64,000 bases of DNA, from the NCBI GenBank assembly GCA_030682375.1, contig JAUXOL010000016.1, positions 454,577 to 518,576 of the forward strand, in the 5' to 3' direction. The DNA comes from Gallionella sp. Lineage in GTDB: Bacteria > Pseudomonadota > Gammaproteobacteria > Burkholderiales > Gallionellaceae. The notes below the pieces were generated by a model. It was not told where the DNA came from and searched no databases. It worked only from the letters and a program-made list of their open reading frames with translations. Shown piece after piece: positions 7,928 to 17,157 of the stretch (its first letter is position 1; every line of letters begins with the position of its first letter). Made by a program: the position numbers and the translations under genes.

Positions 7928-9472
7928 CTAGCCGATCACCCGTTTGGAGAAATCCCTCGGGCGGAAGCCCAGTGCGAACAGCACCGCAAAATACGTCACG
8001 ACGCCGCCAACCACAAGCGCGGACAGGCGCAGGATGCGTGACCAGCCGGAACTATCCAGCCAGCTCTGCTCGCTGCCCATGCCGAACCACAGCGCGAGGC
8101 CGAGCGCCAGCAACGCCAGGCCGAGCTTGAGACCGAATTTCAGCCAGCCCGGCTCCGGCGTATATATCTCATGCTTGCGCAGGAAATGGAACAGGATCGC
8201 GGAGTTGAGACAGGCGCCCAGCCCGACCGAGAGCGCCAGTCCGGCATGTTGCAGATCCATGACGAAGATGAACAACAGGTTCATCGCCTGCGTGGCGAGC
8301 AGCGTGACGATGCCGATCTTCACCGGCGTCTTGATGTTCTGCCGCGCATAGAATCCCGGCGCGAGTATCTTCACCAGGATCAGCCCGATCAAGCCGACGC
8401 TGTAGCCCACCAGCGCGTTGCGCGTCATTTGCACGTCCGCCGCGGAGAATGCCCCGTACTGGAAGAAAGTAGAGAGCAGCGGCACCGCCACCATCCCCAG
8501 CGCCAGCGCGGCAGGCAATGCCAACATGAAGGTCAGGCGCAGGCCCCAGTCGAGCAGACGGGAATATTCCGCCGTGTCGTTAGCGGCATGGCATTTCGAC
8601 AGCGACGGCAACAGGATCGTGCCGAGCGCCACGCCCAACAAGCCAGTCGGAAACTCCATCAGCCGATCCGCGTAATACAGCCAGGACACGCTGCCCGCGA
8701 CCAGGAAGGACGCGAAGATGGTGTTGATGATCAGGCTGATCTGCGCGATGGACACGCCGAACACCGCCGGCCCCATCTGTTTGATGACGCGCCACATGCC
8801 CTCGTCCTTGAGGCTGAAGCGGATACTGGGCAGCATGCCGATCTTCTTCAGGAACGGTATCTGGAACGCCAGCTGCACGAAGCCCGCGACGAACCAGGCC
8901 CAGGCCAGCCCGATGATGGGCTGATCGAGCAGCGGCGCGACCCATAAAGCGCCACCGATCAGGCAGACGTTCAGCAGGATGGGCGCGACCGCGGGCACCC
9001 AGAACTTGTTGTAGGTATTAAGGATGCCCGCCGCCACGGCCACCAGCGAGATGAAGAAGATATAGGGCGAGGTGATGCGCAGCATCTCCACCGTGAGGTT
9101 GAACTTCTGCGGATCTTCGACGAAACCCGGCGCGGTGAGATAGATGATGAGCGGCGCGGCGACGATGCCGATCAGCGTCACCACGAACAGCGCCAGCGCC
9201 AGCATGGTCGTGACATGATCCACCAGCAGCTTGGTCTCGTCGTGCCCGCGCCGCTTGTGGTATTCGCCAAAGATAGGCACGAAGGCTTGCGAGAACGCGC
9301 CCTCGGCAAACAGGCGGCGCAACAGGTTGGGCAGGCGGGTGGCGATAATATAAGCGTCGTTCTCGATGCCCGCACCGAAGAGGCGCGCGATCAGAATGTC
9401 CCGCACGAAGGCCAGAATGCGCGAAACCAGCGTCAATCCGCTGAGGGTGGCGAGGGCTTTGAGGAGATTCAT
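7928..9472 (-). CDS. murJ: Lipid II flippase
   Basis: MurJ is the MOP-superfamily inner-membrane protein that flips undecaprenyl-linked peptidoglycan precursor (lipid II) to the periplasm. The 514 residues contain about 14 hydrophobic helices and the family opening MNLLKALATLSGLTLVSRI with the conserved early Arg (FVRDILIARLFG). It faces rpsT across a short divergent region, an arrangement common in betaproteobacteria, and converges with the sigma factor gene only 12 bases away. Confidence 0.96.
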   Translation of the reverse strand: MNLLKALATLSGLTLVSRILAFVRDILIARLFGAGIENDAYIIATRLPNLLRRLFAEGAFSQAFVPIFGEYHKRRGHDETKLLVDHVTTMLALALFVVTLIGIVAAPLIIYLTAPGFVEDPQKFNLTVEMLRITSPYIFFISLVAVAAGILNTYNKFWVPAVAPILLNVCLIGGALWVAPLLDQPIIGLAWAWFVAGFVQLAFQIPFLKKIGMLPSIRFSLKDEGMWRVIKQMGPAVFGVSIAQISLIINTIFASFLVAGSVSWLYYADRLMEFPTGLLGVALGTILLPSLSKCHAANDTAEYSRLLDWGLRLTFMLALPAALALGMVAVPLLSTFFQYGAFSAADVQMTRNALVGYSVGLIGLILVKILAPGFYARQNIKTPVKIGIVTLLATQAMNLLFIFVMDLQHAGLALSVGLGACLNSAILFHFLRKHEIYTPEPGWLKFGLKLGLALLALGLALWFGMGSEQSWLDSSGWSRILRLSALVVGGVVTYFAVLFALGFRPRDFSKRVIG

Positions 9473-9560
9473 GCTGATTTATGGCTATCCGCTGTAAACG
9501 CCGCGCATCATACCATCGGACCCCATATATCCGCCCCAAGCCGGTGTTTTACAAAAATAT

Positions 9561-9589
9561 TTGCAAAAGCCCGGATGAGCCTCTAGAAT
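9561..9589 (+). promoter_or_regulatory. Sigma-70 promoter of rpsT
   Basis: TTGCAA at 9561-9566 and TAGAAT at 9584-9589, separated by 17 bases, lie about 40 bases before the rpsT start. They form the best housekeeping promoter match in the murJ-rpsT gap. Confidence 0.65.
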
Positions 9590-9628
9590 GCGCGCCTTTC
9601 CGTCGTACCGAATTTTCAAGGAGTAGTC

Positions 9629-9892
9629 ATGGCAAATAGCGCACAAGCCCGCAAGCGTGCACGTCAGGCAGTTAAACAGAATGCTCACAACAGCAGCCTG
9701 CGCTCTGAACTGCGCACTGCGATCAAGAAGGTGATCAAGGCCGTTGAAGCCGGCGACAAAGCCGCCGCTCAAGCCGTGTATCAGGCTTCCGTCAGCACCG
9801 TCGACAGCATCGCCGACAAGAAGATCATCCACAAGAACAAGGCATCTCGTCACAAGAGCCGCCTGTCTGCTGCAATCAAGGCGATGGCGTAA
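9629..9892 (+). CDS. rpsT: 30S ribosomal protein S20
   Basis: S20 binds 16S rRNA early in 30S assembly. The 87-residue protein is Lys/Arg/Ala-rich, with the characteristic opening [13 protein letters not shown] and the closing [11 protein letters not shown]...IKAMA. A GGAG site precedes the ATG. It is followed by its own terminator hairpin. Confidence 0.98.
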   Translation: MANSAQARKRARQAVKQNAHNSSLRSELRTAIKKVIKAVEAGDKAAAQAVYQASVSTVDSIADKKIIHKNKASRHKSRLSAAIKAMA

Positions 9893-9937
9893 GCGCCCTG
9901 CGGCAACTGCCGCAAGCGTCCTGATTCACCGCGAACG

Positions 9938-9967
9938 AGCCGACAGCGATGTCGGCTTGTTTGCTTT
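9938..9967 (+). terminator. Rho-independent terminator after rpsT
   Basis: A perfect 8-base stem, AGCCGACA (9938-9945) with TGTCGGCT (9950-9957), has a 4-base loop and is followed by TGTTTGCTTT. Confidence 0.75.
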
Positions 9968-10050
9968 GTGGCCTTGTTTCGCAGGATAATGGCCCCCTGC
10001 AGACGACTCGACGGCGGCATGTCCGCCGTCTTCTAATTTAGGGATTCCGT

Positions 10051-11223
10051 ATGTCGCATGTGATGAACACTTACGCCCGCCTCCCCGTCGCCTTTGAAAG
10101 GGGCGAAGGCGCATGGCTCTGGGACACCGAAGGTAAGCGCTACCTGGACGGTTTGTCCGGTATCGCCGTGAACACGCTGGGCCATGCGCATCCGCGCTTC
10201 ACCGCCGCGCTGAACGAACAGATCGGCAAGCTGATGCACTGCTCCAACGTCTATCAGGTGCGCGAACAGGAGCTGCTGGCCGACAAGCTGAGCGCGCTGT
10301 CCGGCATGCAAGAAGTGTTCTTCAGCAACTCCGGCTGCGAGGCGAACGAGGCCGCGATCAAGCTTGCGCGCATGTACGGCCACAACAAGGGCATCGAGAC
10401 GCCCAACATCATCGTGATGGAAAAGTCGTTCCACGGCCGCACGCTGGCGACGCTCTCGGCCACCGGCAACCGCAAGGTGCAGGCAGGCTTCGAGCCGCTG
10501 GTGAAGGGCTTCGTGCGCGTCCCCTACGACGACCTCGCCGCGGTAGCACAGGTCGCCACGCATAACCCGGACGTGGTCGCAGTGCTGGTCGAGCCCATCC
10601 AGGGCGAAGGCGGCATCCGCACGCCGGACGCATCCTACCTGCAAGGCCTGCGCAAGATCTGCGACCAGCACGGCTGGCTGCTGATGCTGGACGAGGTGCA
10701 GAGCGGCATCGGCCGCACCGGCAAGTGGTTCGCGCACCAGCATACCGGCATCCTGCCGGACGTGATGACGCTGGCCAAGGGACTGGGTTCCGGCATGCCG
10801 ATCGGCGCCTGCCTGACCGCAGGCAAGGCAGCCGGACTGTTCAAGCCCGGCAACCACGGCTCCACCTTCGGCGGCAATCCGTTGGCCTGCGTCGCCGGAC
10901 TGACCACGCTGAACATCGTAGAGCAAGACAAGCTGCTGGCGCATGCAGAATCGCTAGGCAAGTTTTTGCACGACGGCTTCGCGGCACAGCTCTCCGGCGT
11001 CAGCGGCGTCAAGACGATCCGCGGCCAGGGCCTGATGCTGGGCATCGAACTGGACAGACCCTGCGGCGACCTGGTCAAACTGGCGCTGGCGCAGGGCCTG
11101 CTGATTAACGTCACCGCCGACAGCGTGGTCCGCCTGCTGCCGCCGCTGGTCATGTCGCAGGACGAAGCCCAGCTGTTGATAGACGGCTTGTGCCCTCTGA
11201 TCAAGGCATTCCTGCAATCCTGA
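10051..11223 (+). CDS. argD: Acetylornithine aminotransferase
   Basis: This PLP-dependent class III aminotransferase converts N-acetylglutamate semialdehyde to N-acetylornithine in arginine synthesis, and may also serve lysine synthesis as the succinyl-DAP enzyme. The 390 residues show the cofactor Asp in MLDEVQSGIGRTG (D214) and the Schiff-base lysine in LAKGLGSG (K243). It is first of argD-argF-(thioesterase)-argG, all on the plus strand with gaps of 4 to 37 bases. Confidence 0.96.
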   Translation: MSHVMNTYARLPVAFERGEGAWLWDTEGKRYLDGLSGIAVNTLGHAHPRFTAALNEQIGKLMHCSNVYQVREQELLADKLSALSGMQEVFFSNSGCEANEAAIKLARMYGHNKGIETPNIIVMEKSFHGRTLATLSATGNRKVQAGFEPLVKGFVRVPYDDLAAVAQVATHNPDVVAVLVEPIQGEGGIRTPDASYLQGLRKICDQHGWLLMLDEVQSGIGRTGKWFAHQHTGILPDVMTLAKGLGSGMPIGACLTAGKAAGLFKPGNHGSTFGGNPLACVAGLTTLNIVEQDKLLAHAESLGKFLHDGFAAQLSGVSGVKTIRGQGLMLGIELDRPCGDLVKLALAQGLLINVTADSVVRLLPPLVMSQDEAQLLIDGLCPLIKAFLQS

Positions 11224-11236
11224 TAGGAAAATCATC

Positions 11237-12163
11237 ATGGCAGCGAACTTAAGACACTTTTTGCAGTTCAAGGACTTCACCCGCGACGAGTTCGAATACC
11301 TGTTCGAACGCACGCGCATCATCAAGGAGCGCTTCAAGCGCTACGAAAAATACTGGCCGCTGGAAGACCGCACGCTGGTGATGATCTTCGAGAAGGCCAG
11401 CACGCGCACCCGCCTGTCGTTCGAGGCCGGCATGCACCAGCTCGGCGGCTCGGCCATCTACCTGAACACGCGCGACTCGCAGCTCGGACGGGGCGAACCG
11501 GTGGAAGACGCCGGACAGGTGATTTCACGCATGAGCGACATCGTGATGATCCGCACCTTCGAACAGGACATCATCGAACGCTTCGCCGCCAACTCGCGCG
11601 TGCCGGTGATCAATGGCCTGACCAACGAATACCATCCTTGCCAGGTGCTGGCCGACATCTACACCTACATCGAGCATCGCGGCAGCATCCGCGGCAAGAC
11701 CGTGGCGTGGATCGGCGACTCGAACAACATGTGCAACACCTGGCTGCAGGCCGCCGAGATACTGGACTTCAACGTCCACGTCTCCACCCCGCCGGGCTAC
11801 GAGGTCGAGCCCGAGCGCGCCGGCCTGTACGGCCACGAGCACTACGAGGAATTCGCCGACCCGATGGAAGCCGCGCGCGGCGCCGATCTGGTGACCACCG
11901 ATGTGTGGACCTCGATGGGCTGGGAAGCCGAGAACGAAGAACGCATGAAGGACTTCGCCGACTGGCAGGTGGACGGCGACATGATGCGCATCGCCGCCGG
12001 GGACTCCGTATTCATGCACTGCCTGCCCGCCCATCGCGGCGAGGAAGTCTCGGCCGAAGTCATCGACGGCGCGCAGTCCGTCGTATGGGACGAAGCGGAG
12101 AACCGTTTACATGTGCAAAAGGCGCTGATGGAATACCTGCTGCTGGGCAAGATAGACAAATAA
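11237..12163 (+). CDS. argF: Ornithine carbamoyltransferase
   Basis: This enzyme transfers carbamoyl from carbamoyl phosphate to ornithine, giving citrulline. The 308-residue protein has the phosphate-binding STRTR motif (residues 55-59), the HPCQ motif, and the ornithine-side HCLPAHRG loop near the C-terminus. It starts 13 bases after argD and feeds ArgG, two genes downstream. Confidence 0.97.
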   Translation: MAANLRHFLQFKDFTRDEFEYLFERTRIIKERFKRYEKYWPLEDRTLVMIFEKASTRTRLSFEAGMHQLGGSAIYLNTRDSQLGRGEPVEDAGQVISRMSDIVMIRTFEQDIIERFAANSRVPVINGLTNEYHPCQVLADIYTYIEHRGSIRGKTVAWIGDSNNMCNTWLQAAEILDFNVHVSTPPGYEVEPERAGLYGHEHYEEFADPMEAARGADLVTTDVWTSMGWEAENEERMKDFADWQVDGDMMRIAAGDSVFMHCLPAHRGEEVSAEVIDGAQSVVWDEAENRLHVQKALMEYLLLGKIDK

Positions 12164-12182
12164 TCGGTTGCCGGAACGACGC

Positions 12183-12602
12183 ATGAAAGACACGTTGAAG
12201 CCGGGCCTGCGCTACGAACACAAGTTCCTGCTGCCGCCGACCAAGACAGTCCCCGCGCTGTATCCGGAATCCCCGGAATTTCAGGCCATGCCGGAGGTGT
12301 TCGCCACCGGTTACATGGTCGGATTTCTGGAATGGGCGTGCATCATGTGCATCAATCCGCATCTGGACTGGCCGCAGGAGCAATCGCTCGGCACGCACAT
12401 CAACGTAAGCCACGAGGCGGCGACGACGCCGGGGCTGGAAGTGACGGCCACGGTCGAGGTAACGGCAGTGGACGGAAGACGCATCACCTTCGCCGTCTCG
12501 GCGCATGACGGCATCGACCTGATCGCACAGGGAACACACGAACGCTTCGTCATCGACAAGGCCAGATTCGACAACAAGATACGCAGTAAACGAACCCAAT
12601 AA
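12183..12602 (+). CDS. FlK-like thioesterase family protein
   Basis: The 139-residue protein matches the small hot-dog-fold thioesterases related to fluoroacetyl-CoA thioesterase (FlK). It has a central helix ([11 protein letters not shown]) and the strand region [15 protein letters not shown] that carries the family's Thr/His active-site residues. The ATG after a CGGAA site was chosen; a TTG five codons earlier would also be in frame. It sits inside the arg cluster, 19 bases after argF, perhaps only by cotranscription. Its acyl-CoA substrate is unknown. Confidence 0.7.
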   Translation: MKDTLKPGLRYEHKFLLPPTKTVPALYPESPEFQAMPEVFATGYMVGFLEWACIMCINPHLDWPQEQSLGTHINVSHEAATTPGLEVTATVEVTAVDGRRITFAVSAHDGIDLIAQGTHERFVIDKARFDNKIRSKRTQ

Positions 12603-12639
12603 TCATTCACAATCAATCATTCATCAACGGGTATCAATC

Positions 12640-13866
12640 ATGAGCGACATCAAAAAAGCCGTACTCGCCTACTCCGGCGGCCTCGACACCTCGGTCATCC
12701 TCAAGTGGCTGCAAGACACCTACCAGTGCGAAGTGGTGACCTTCACCGCCGACCTCGGTCAGGGCGAAGAACTGGAACCGGCGCGCCAGAAGGCGTTGCA
12801 GTTCGGCATCCCGGCGGAGAACATCTTCATCGACGACCTGCGCGAAGAATTCGTGCGCGACTTCGTGTTCCCGATGTTCCGCGCGAACACCGTGTACGAG
12901 GGCGAATACCTGCTGGGCACCTCGATCGCGCGTCCGCTGATCGCCAAGCGCCTGATCGAGATCGCCACCATGACCGGCGCACAGGCCATCTCGCACGGTG
13001 CGACCGGCAAGGGCAACGACCAGGTGCGTTTCGAACTGGGCGCATATGCGCTGAACCCGAACATCAAGATCATCGCCCCGTGGCGCGAGTGGGATCTGCT
13101 GTCGCGCGAGAAGCTGATGGCCTACGCCGAGCAGCACGGCATCCCGGTCGATATGAAGCACAAGCAAGGCGGCTCGCCCTACTCCATGGACGCGAACCTG
13201 CTGCACATCAGCTATGAAGGCCGCCATCTGGAAGACCCGGCAGCCGAAGCCGAAGACAGCATGTGGCGCTGGACAGTGTCGCCGGAGAAAGCCCCGGATG
13301 CCGCGGAATATCTGGACATCGAATTCGAGCGCGGCGACATCGTGGCGCTGAACGGCAACAAGATGACGCCGGCTGCAATCTTGGCCAAACTGAACGAGCT
13401 GGGCGGCAAACACGGCGTGGGCCGTCTCGACCTGGTCGAGAACCGCTACGTCGGCATGAAGTCCCGCGGCTGCTACGAGACCCCCGGCGGCACTATCATA
13501 CTGAAGGCGCACCGTGCCATCGAGTCGATCACGCTGGACCGCGAAGTCGCCCACCTCAAGGACGACCTGATGCCGCGCTACGCCAGCATGATCTACAACG
13601 GCTACTGGTGGAGCCCGGAGCGCATCGCGCTGCAAACTCTGATCGACCACACGCAACAGACCGTCAACGGCTGGGTGCGCGTCAAGCTGTACAAGGGCAA
13701 CGTCATCGTCGTAGGCCGCGACTCGAAGACCGATTCGCTGTTCGATTCGAGCATCGCCACCTTCGAGGACGACAAGGGTGCCTACGACCAGAAGGACGCG
13801 GCGGGCTTCATCAAGCTGAACGCGCTGCGCATGCGCATTGCGGCGAACCTGAAGAATCGCAAGTAG
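12640..13866 (+). CDS. argG: Argininosuccinate synthase
   Basis: ArgG condenses citrulline and aspartate with ATP to form argininosuccinate. The 408-residue protein has the N-type ATP pyrophosphatase loop AYSGGLDTS (S12-S18) and the conserved [15 protein letters not shown] block for citrulline and aspartate binding. It is the last arginine gene here; argH is not in the window. A hairpin without a T-run (stems 13880-13886 and 13897-13903) follows it. Confidence 0.97.
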   Translation: MSDIKKAVLAYSGGLDTSVILKWLQDTYQCEVVTFTADLGQGEELEPARQKALQFGIPAENIFIDDLREEFVRDFVFPMFRANTVYEGEYLLGTSIARPLIAKRLIEIATMTGAQAISHGATGKGNDQVRFELGAYALNPNIKIIAPWREWDLLSREKLMAYAEQHGIPVDMKHKQGGSPYSMDANLLHISYEGRHLEDPAAEAEDSMWRWTVSPEKAPDAAEYLDIEFERGDIVALNGNKMTPAAILAKLNELGGKHGVGRLDLVENRYVGMKSRGCYETPGGTIILKAHRAIESITLDREVAHLKDDLMPRYASMIYNGYWWSPERIALQTLIDHTQQTVNGWVRVKLYKGNVIVVGRDSKTDSLFDSSIATFEDDKGAYDQKDAAGFIKLNALRMRIAANLKNRK

Positions 13867-13933
13867 GATCGCATACAACGCCGGGGCGTCGTATCACCCC
13901 GGCATAAGGTCTGGCGGGTTTAAGGGGAAGAAC

Positions 13934-14422
13934 ATGATCCACGAACTGAGCGGTGACATTCTGTTGAGCGGCGCGAAGGCATTAGCCCAGGGCGTCGCGC
14001 CCAACGACGACTTCCTGCACGGCCTCGCGATGCAGTTGCGCGAGCGCATGCCCGCGCTGTACAAGGATTTTCGCCATTACTGCCAGACCCAGCATCCCAA
14101 GTCAGGCGGACTGTGGACATGGATGAGCAGCGACGGGCATCTGATCGTCAACCTGTTCACCCAGGATGGCGCATACGACCACGGCAAGAAGCCCGGCCAT
14201 CCCTCGCTGACCCATGTGAACCACGCGCTGCACGCATTGCGTGCATTGGCCCAGAAAGAGAAGCTGCAAAGCCTCGCGCTGCCCCGGCTCGCTTGCGGCA
14301 TGAACGGTCTGGACTGGAACGACGTGAAACCGCTGATCGAGCATCAACTCGGCGACCTCGGCATCCCGATTTATATCTACGTCACGTACCACAAGGGCGT
14401 CAAAGCCAACGAACCCAAATAA
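13934..14422 (+). CDS. Macro-domain (ADP-ribose-binding) protein
   Basis: The 162-residue single-domain protein resembles macro domains that bind or hydrolyse ADP-ribose. The opening ELSGDILLSGAKALAQGV matches the G-D-I-L...A-I-A-Q-G-V core that contacts the adenine end. Later come a Gly-rich turn (KSGGLWTW) and a final block near SLALPRLACGMNGLDW with the usual P-x-x-G-x-G-G-like position. It has no toxin neighbour, so it is unlikely to be a DarG antitoxin. It lies before ppnP and may belong to nucleotide salvage, which is inference. Confidence 0.72.
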   Translation: MIHELSGDILLSGAKALAQGVAPNDDFLHGLAMQLRERMPALYKDFRHYCQTQHPKSGGLWTWMSSDGHLIVNLFTQDGAYDHGKKPGHPSLTHVNHALHALRALAQKEKLQSLALPRLACGMNGLDWNDVKPLIEHQLGDLGIPIYIYVTYHKGVKANEPK

Positions 14423-14453
14423 TCATCAATTCGACCAAAAAGGAAATCTCAGC

Positions 14454-14774
14454 ATGTCAGATAAATTCGACAACGTCAGCGTCGGCAAAAAATCCAACGT
14501 ATTCTTCGACGGCAAGTGCGTATCGCACTCGGTGTTCTTCCCCGACGGTTCGCGCAAGACCGTGGGCGTGGTGCTGCCCAACAGCCAGCTCACCTTCAAC
14601 GTCGGCGCGCCGGAACTGATGGAAATCACCGCGGGCGAATGCCAGGTAAAGATCGCCGGAGAATCCGCATTCAAGACTTACGCAGCAGGCAGCAGCTTCA
14701 ACGTGGCCGAGAACAGCAGCTTCGATATCCATACCGGTGCGGGCGCTGTCGATTACGTTTGCAGTTTTGGTTAA
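14454..14774 (+). CDS. ppnP: Pyrimidine/purine nucleoside phosphorylase (YaiE/DUF1255 family)
   Basis: The 106-residue cupin-fold protein belongs to the PpnP family, which phosphorolyses several nucleosides to base and ribose-1-phosphate. Diagnostic stretches are KKSNVFFDGKCVSHSV, KTVGVVLP and the C-terminal DYVCSFG. It starts 31 bases after the macro-domain gene with an AGGAAA ribosome site. The gap to yajQ downstream contains heptamer repeats. Confidence 0.92.
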   Translation: MSDKFDNVSVGKKSNVFFDGKCVSHSVFFPDGSRKTVGVVLPNSQLTFNVGAPELMEITAGECQVKIAGESAFKTYAAGSSFNVAENSSFDIHTGAGAVDYVCSFG

Positions 14775-14775
14775 T

Positions 14776-14852
14776 TAGCTTGTAGCCGGTAGCTTGTAGC
14801 TAGTAGCGAAACCCGGCTTTGCTACCAGCTACCAGCTACCAGCTACCAGCTT
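14776..14852. repeat. Inverted heptamer repeat array between ppnP and yajQ
   Basis: The left half has four and a half degenerate heptamers of the form TAGCTTG/TAGCCGG/TAGCTAG (14776-14807). The right half has four exact GCTACCA units (14821-14848) and a partial one. The halves are complementary, so the array can fold into a long hairpin with CCCGG near its tip. It ends just before the yajQ ribosome site. Confidence 0.8.
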
Positions 14853-14867
14853 ATTGGAGAAAAATAC

Positions 14868-15356
14868 ATGCCATCTTTCGATATCGTTTCCGAAGTAGAA
14901 AAGACCGAAGTCAAAAACGCGGTCGAGCAGACCAACAAGGAAGTCGGCACACGTTTCGACTTCAAGGGCTCTGACGCGCGCGTCGAGCAGGCCGAGCTGG
15001 TGCTGACCATACATGCCGACAACGAATTCCAGCTCGACCAGGTGCAGGACATCCTGAACGGCAAGCTGGCCAAGCGCGGCGTGGACATCAAGTGCCTGGA
15101 GATCAGCGACAAGATCGAGAAGGTCAGCGGCAACAAGGTCAAGCGCGCCTGCACCGTCAAGGTCGGCGTGGAGATCGAACTGGCGAAGAAGATCGTCAAG
15201 CTGATCAAGGACAGCAAACAGAAGGTGCAGGCCAGCATCCAGGGCGACACCGTGCGCGTGACCGGCAAGAACCGCGACGACTTGCAGGCCGCGATCGCAT
15301 TCATCAAGAAATCCATCACCGACTTCCCGCTGCAATACCAGAACTTCCGCGACTGA
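14868..15356 (+). CDS. yajQ: YajQ-family nucleotide-binding protein
   Basis: The 162-residue protein is full length for YajQ/UPF0234, whose members bind nucleotides, including cyclic di-GMP in Xanthomonas, and can act with transcription factors. The opening [12 protein letters not shown], the RFDFKGSDA block and the ending [10 protein letters not shown] are characteristic. The TGA overlaps the ATG of the next gene by one base, so translation is coupled. Cyclic di-GMP binding in this species is not shown by sequence. Confidence 0.93.
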   Translation: MPSFDIVSEVEKTEVKNAVEQTNKEVGTRFDFKGSDARVEQAELVLTIHADNEFQLDQVQDILNGKLAKRGVDIKCLEISDKIEKVSGNKVKRACTVKVGVEIELAKKIVKLIKDSKQKVQASIQGDTVRVTGKNRDDLQAAIAFIKKSITDFPLQYQNFRD

Positions 15357-15766
15357 TGTCCGAAGCGAAAAACCTTATCGACGCCCACATCGAGTTCAGC
15401 TTTCGCGGCGAGAGCTACGATCTCTCTTCTACACTGGATCTGGATCGGGTGCTGGAGAAATACCTCACGCTGCCGTCGCTGCATCTCGTGCTGGCGATCG
15501 AACACGGCATCGATACCTATTCCTACCTCTACGAGGTGATGCAGGAAGAAGAGATTCGTTTCGACAACGCGCAGGGTATGGCCGCAGACTTCCTGACGGA
15601 TGGCGTCTTCGATCTGGAAGGCTACACCACGCATTGGGGCGAGAACCACCGGATCGCCCCGCTGCAGATCATCGCCCAGCAGGAAATGGGCATCGAGGAC
15701 ATCGAGCAGCACCCGCAACTGAAGAACGCACTGCTCAGAGCCTACCAACTGGGACTGGAAGCATGA
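15356..15766 (+). CDS. Conserved hypothetical protein, translationally coupled to yajQ
   Basis: I do not recognise a characterised family. The 136-residue acidic protein opens [19 protein letters not shown] and contains a helical middle with a YLYEVMQEEEIRFDNAQ segment. It has no signal peptide or membrane segment. It overlaps yajQ by one base and the DJ-1 family gene by four bases, so the three are probably one translational unit. Confidence 0.75.
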   Translation: MSEAKNLIDAHIEFSFRGESYDLSSTLDLDRVLEKYLTLPSLHLVLAIEHGIDTYSYLYEVMQEEEIRFDNAQGMAADFLTDGVFDLEGYTTHWGENHRIAPLQIIAQQEMGIEDIEQHPQLKNALLRAYQLGLEA

Positions 15767-16305
15767 AGACTGCACTGATCCTGTTCGCCGACGGCAGCGA
15801 GGAACTCGAAGCCGTCACTATCGTCAACATCCTGCGGCGCGGCAGCGTCGATGTCACGCTGGCCGGGCTGCACGACGGCGCGCTACGCGGCAGCCGCGGC
15901 ACGACCCTGCTGCCGGACGCCACACTGGACCAGGCACTGGCGCGCCAATACGACATGGTGGTGCTGCCCGGCGGCCAGCCCGGCACCAACAACCTCAAGG
16001 CCGATGCGCGCGTGCTGGAACTGGTTCGCCAGATGCATGCCGCCGACAAATACGTCGCCGCGATCTGCGCCGCGCCCTCGGTGCTCGCCGCCGCCGGACT
16101 GCTCGACGGCAAACGCGCGACCAGCTACCCAACCTGCCTGGACGAATTCCCGGCAGTCTTACTGCAAACGGCGGCGGTCGTCGAAGACGGAAAACTGATC
16201 ACCTCGCGCGGCCCCGGCACGGCAATGGATTTTGCTCTGGTGTTGCTGGAACGTCTGGCGGGGAACGCCAAACGACAGGAAGTCGAGGCCGGACTGGTTC
16301 GTTGA
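15763..16305 (+). CDS. yajL: DJ-1/PfpI family protein, YajL-like
   Basis: This is a DJ-1 superfamily protein of 180 residues; E. coli YajL protects proteins and nucleotides from oxidative and carbonyl damage. The nucleophile elbow AICAAPS has C102, and the partner acid is E15 in DGSEELEAV. These two residues plus the VLPGG turn (residues 68-71) are the family's active-site set. It overlaps the genes on both sides (ATGA before, TTGA after). Confidence 0.9.
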   Translation: MKTALILFADGSEELEAVTIVNILRRGSVDVTLAGLHDGALRGSRGTTLLPDATLDQALARQYDMVVLPGGQPGTNNLKADARVLELVRQMHAADKYVAAICAAPSVLAAAGLLDGKRATSYPTCLDEFPAVLLQTAAVVEDGKLITSRGPGTAMDFALVLLERLAGNAKRQEVEAGLVR

Positions 16306-17066
16306 TTGCCTTGTTCGCAAAACTCCCACCCGCCGTCACCGCCCTGCTGCTGCAACTCGCGGCATTCTCGCTCTCTGTCCTGAGCATGCGTCTCGCAGGC
16401 CAACAAGTCTCGCCGCTGGCGTTCGCGCTGATGTGCGGGACATTAGCCGCCGCTTTCAGCCATTTCGCCGGACAGGCGCGCTGGTGGCTGTATATCCAGT
16501 TCCTGTTCGCGCCCGCGCTGGTGGTCATGCTCTCGCTCGACATACCCTCCGGCTTCTTCCTCACCGCATTTCTGGTGCTGCTGGTGGTGTACTGGAGTAC
16601 CTTCCGCACTCAGGTGCCGCTGTACCTTTCCAGCGACAAGGTTTGGCATGCGCTGGAAGAACTGCTGCCGTCCAGACAGGGATTCCGCTTCGCCGACCTC
16701 GGCTCCGGCCTGGGCGGCGTGCTGACGCATCTGGCGCGCATCCGTCCGGATGGTTACTACCACGGCGTCGAATCCGCACCGCTGCCGTTGCTGTGGAGTT
16801 GGCTGCGCATCAGGCTCGGCGACCACCGCAACTGCAGCGTACGCTGGGGCAGCCTGTGGGATTGCGACCTCGCCGAATACGACGTGGTGTTCGCCTACCT
16901 GTCCCCTGTGCCGATGGAGCGGCTATGGCACAAGGCCTGCACCGAGATGAGACCCGGCACGCTGTTCGTCAGCAGCACCTTCTCGGTGCCCGGACAGCTG
17001 CCGCAACGCACCATAGAAGTGGACGACCTGCACCGCTCTACGCTGCAAGTCTGGAAGATGGCTTGA
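16302..17066 (+). CDS. Membrane-anchored class I SAM-dependent methyltransferase
   Basis: The 254-residue protein has two parts. Residues 8-100 form three or four hydrophobic helices. From about 110 a Rossmann methyltransferase domain begins, with motif I ADLGSGLGGV (131-140) and a later acidic strand (EYDVVFAYL). The start is a TTG overlapping the stop of the yajL-like gene, and no upstream ATG is in frame. The substrate is unknown; membrane attachment suggests a lipid, quinone or membrane-protein substrate. The domain order, helices then methyltransferase, is uncommon. Confidence 0.72.
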   Translation: MIALFAKLPPAVTALLLQLAAFSLSVLSMRLAGQQVSPLAFALMCGTLAAAFSHFAGQARWWLYIQFLFAPALVVMLSLDIPSGFFLTAFLVLLVVYWSTFRTQVPLYLSSDKVWHALEELLPSRQGFRFADLGSGLGGVLTHLARIRPDGYYHGVESAPLPLLWSWLRIRLGDHRNCSVRWGSLWDCDLAEYDVVFAYLSPVPMERLWHKACTEMRPGTLFVSSTFSVPGQLPQRTIEVDDLHRSTLQVWKMA

Positions 17067-17157
17067 CGCAGTTCGCGGAGCCCGGCTGCGGCAACCTTGC
17101 TGGTAGACTGCCCATGCAGCAAAATACAAGCAGAAATACTCTTGGCTAGGATGGCGC

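Noticed and set aside
13880..13903. Terminator after argG
   Set aside because: The 7-base stem has a 10-base loop and no T-run, so it is noted only as a weak hairpin.
14776..14852. Possible CRISPR array
   Set aside because: Units are only 7 bases without spacers, and no cas gene is present.
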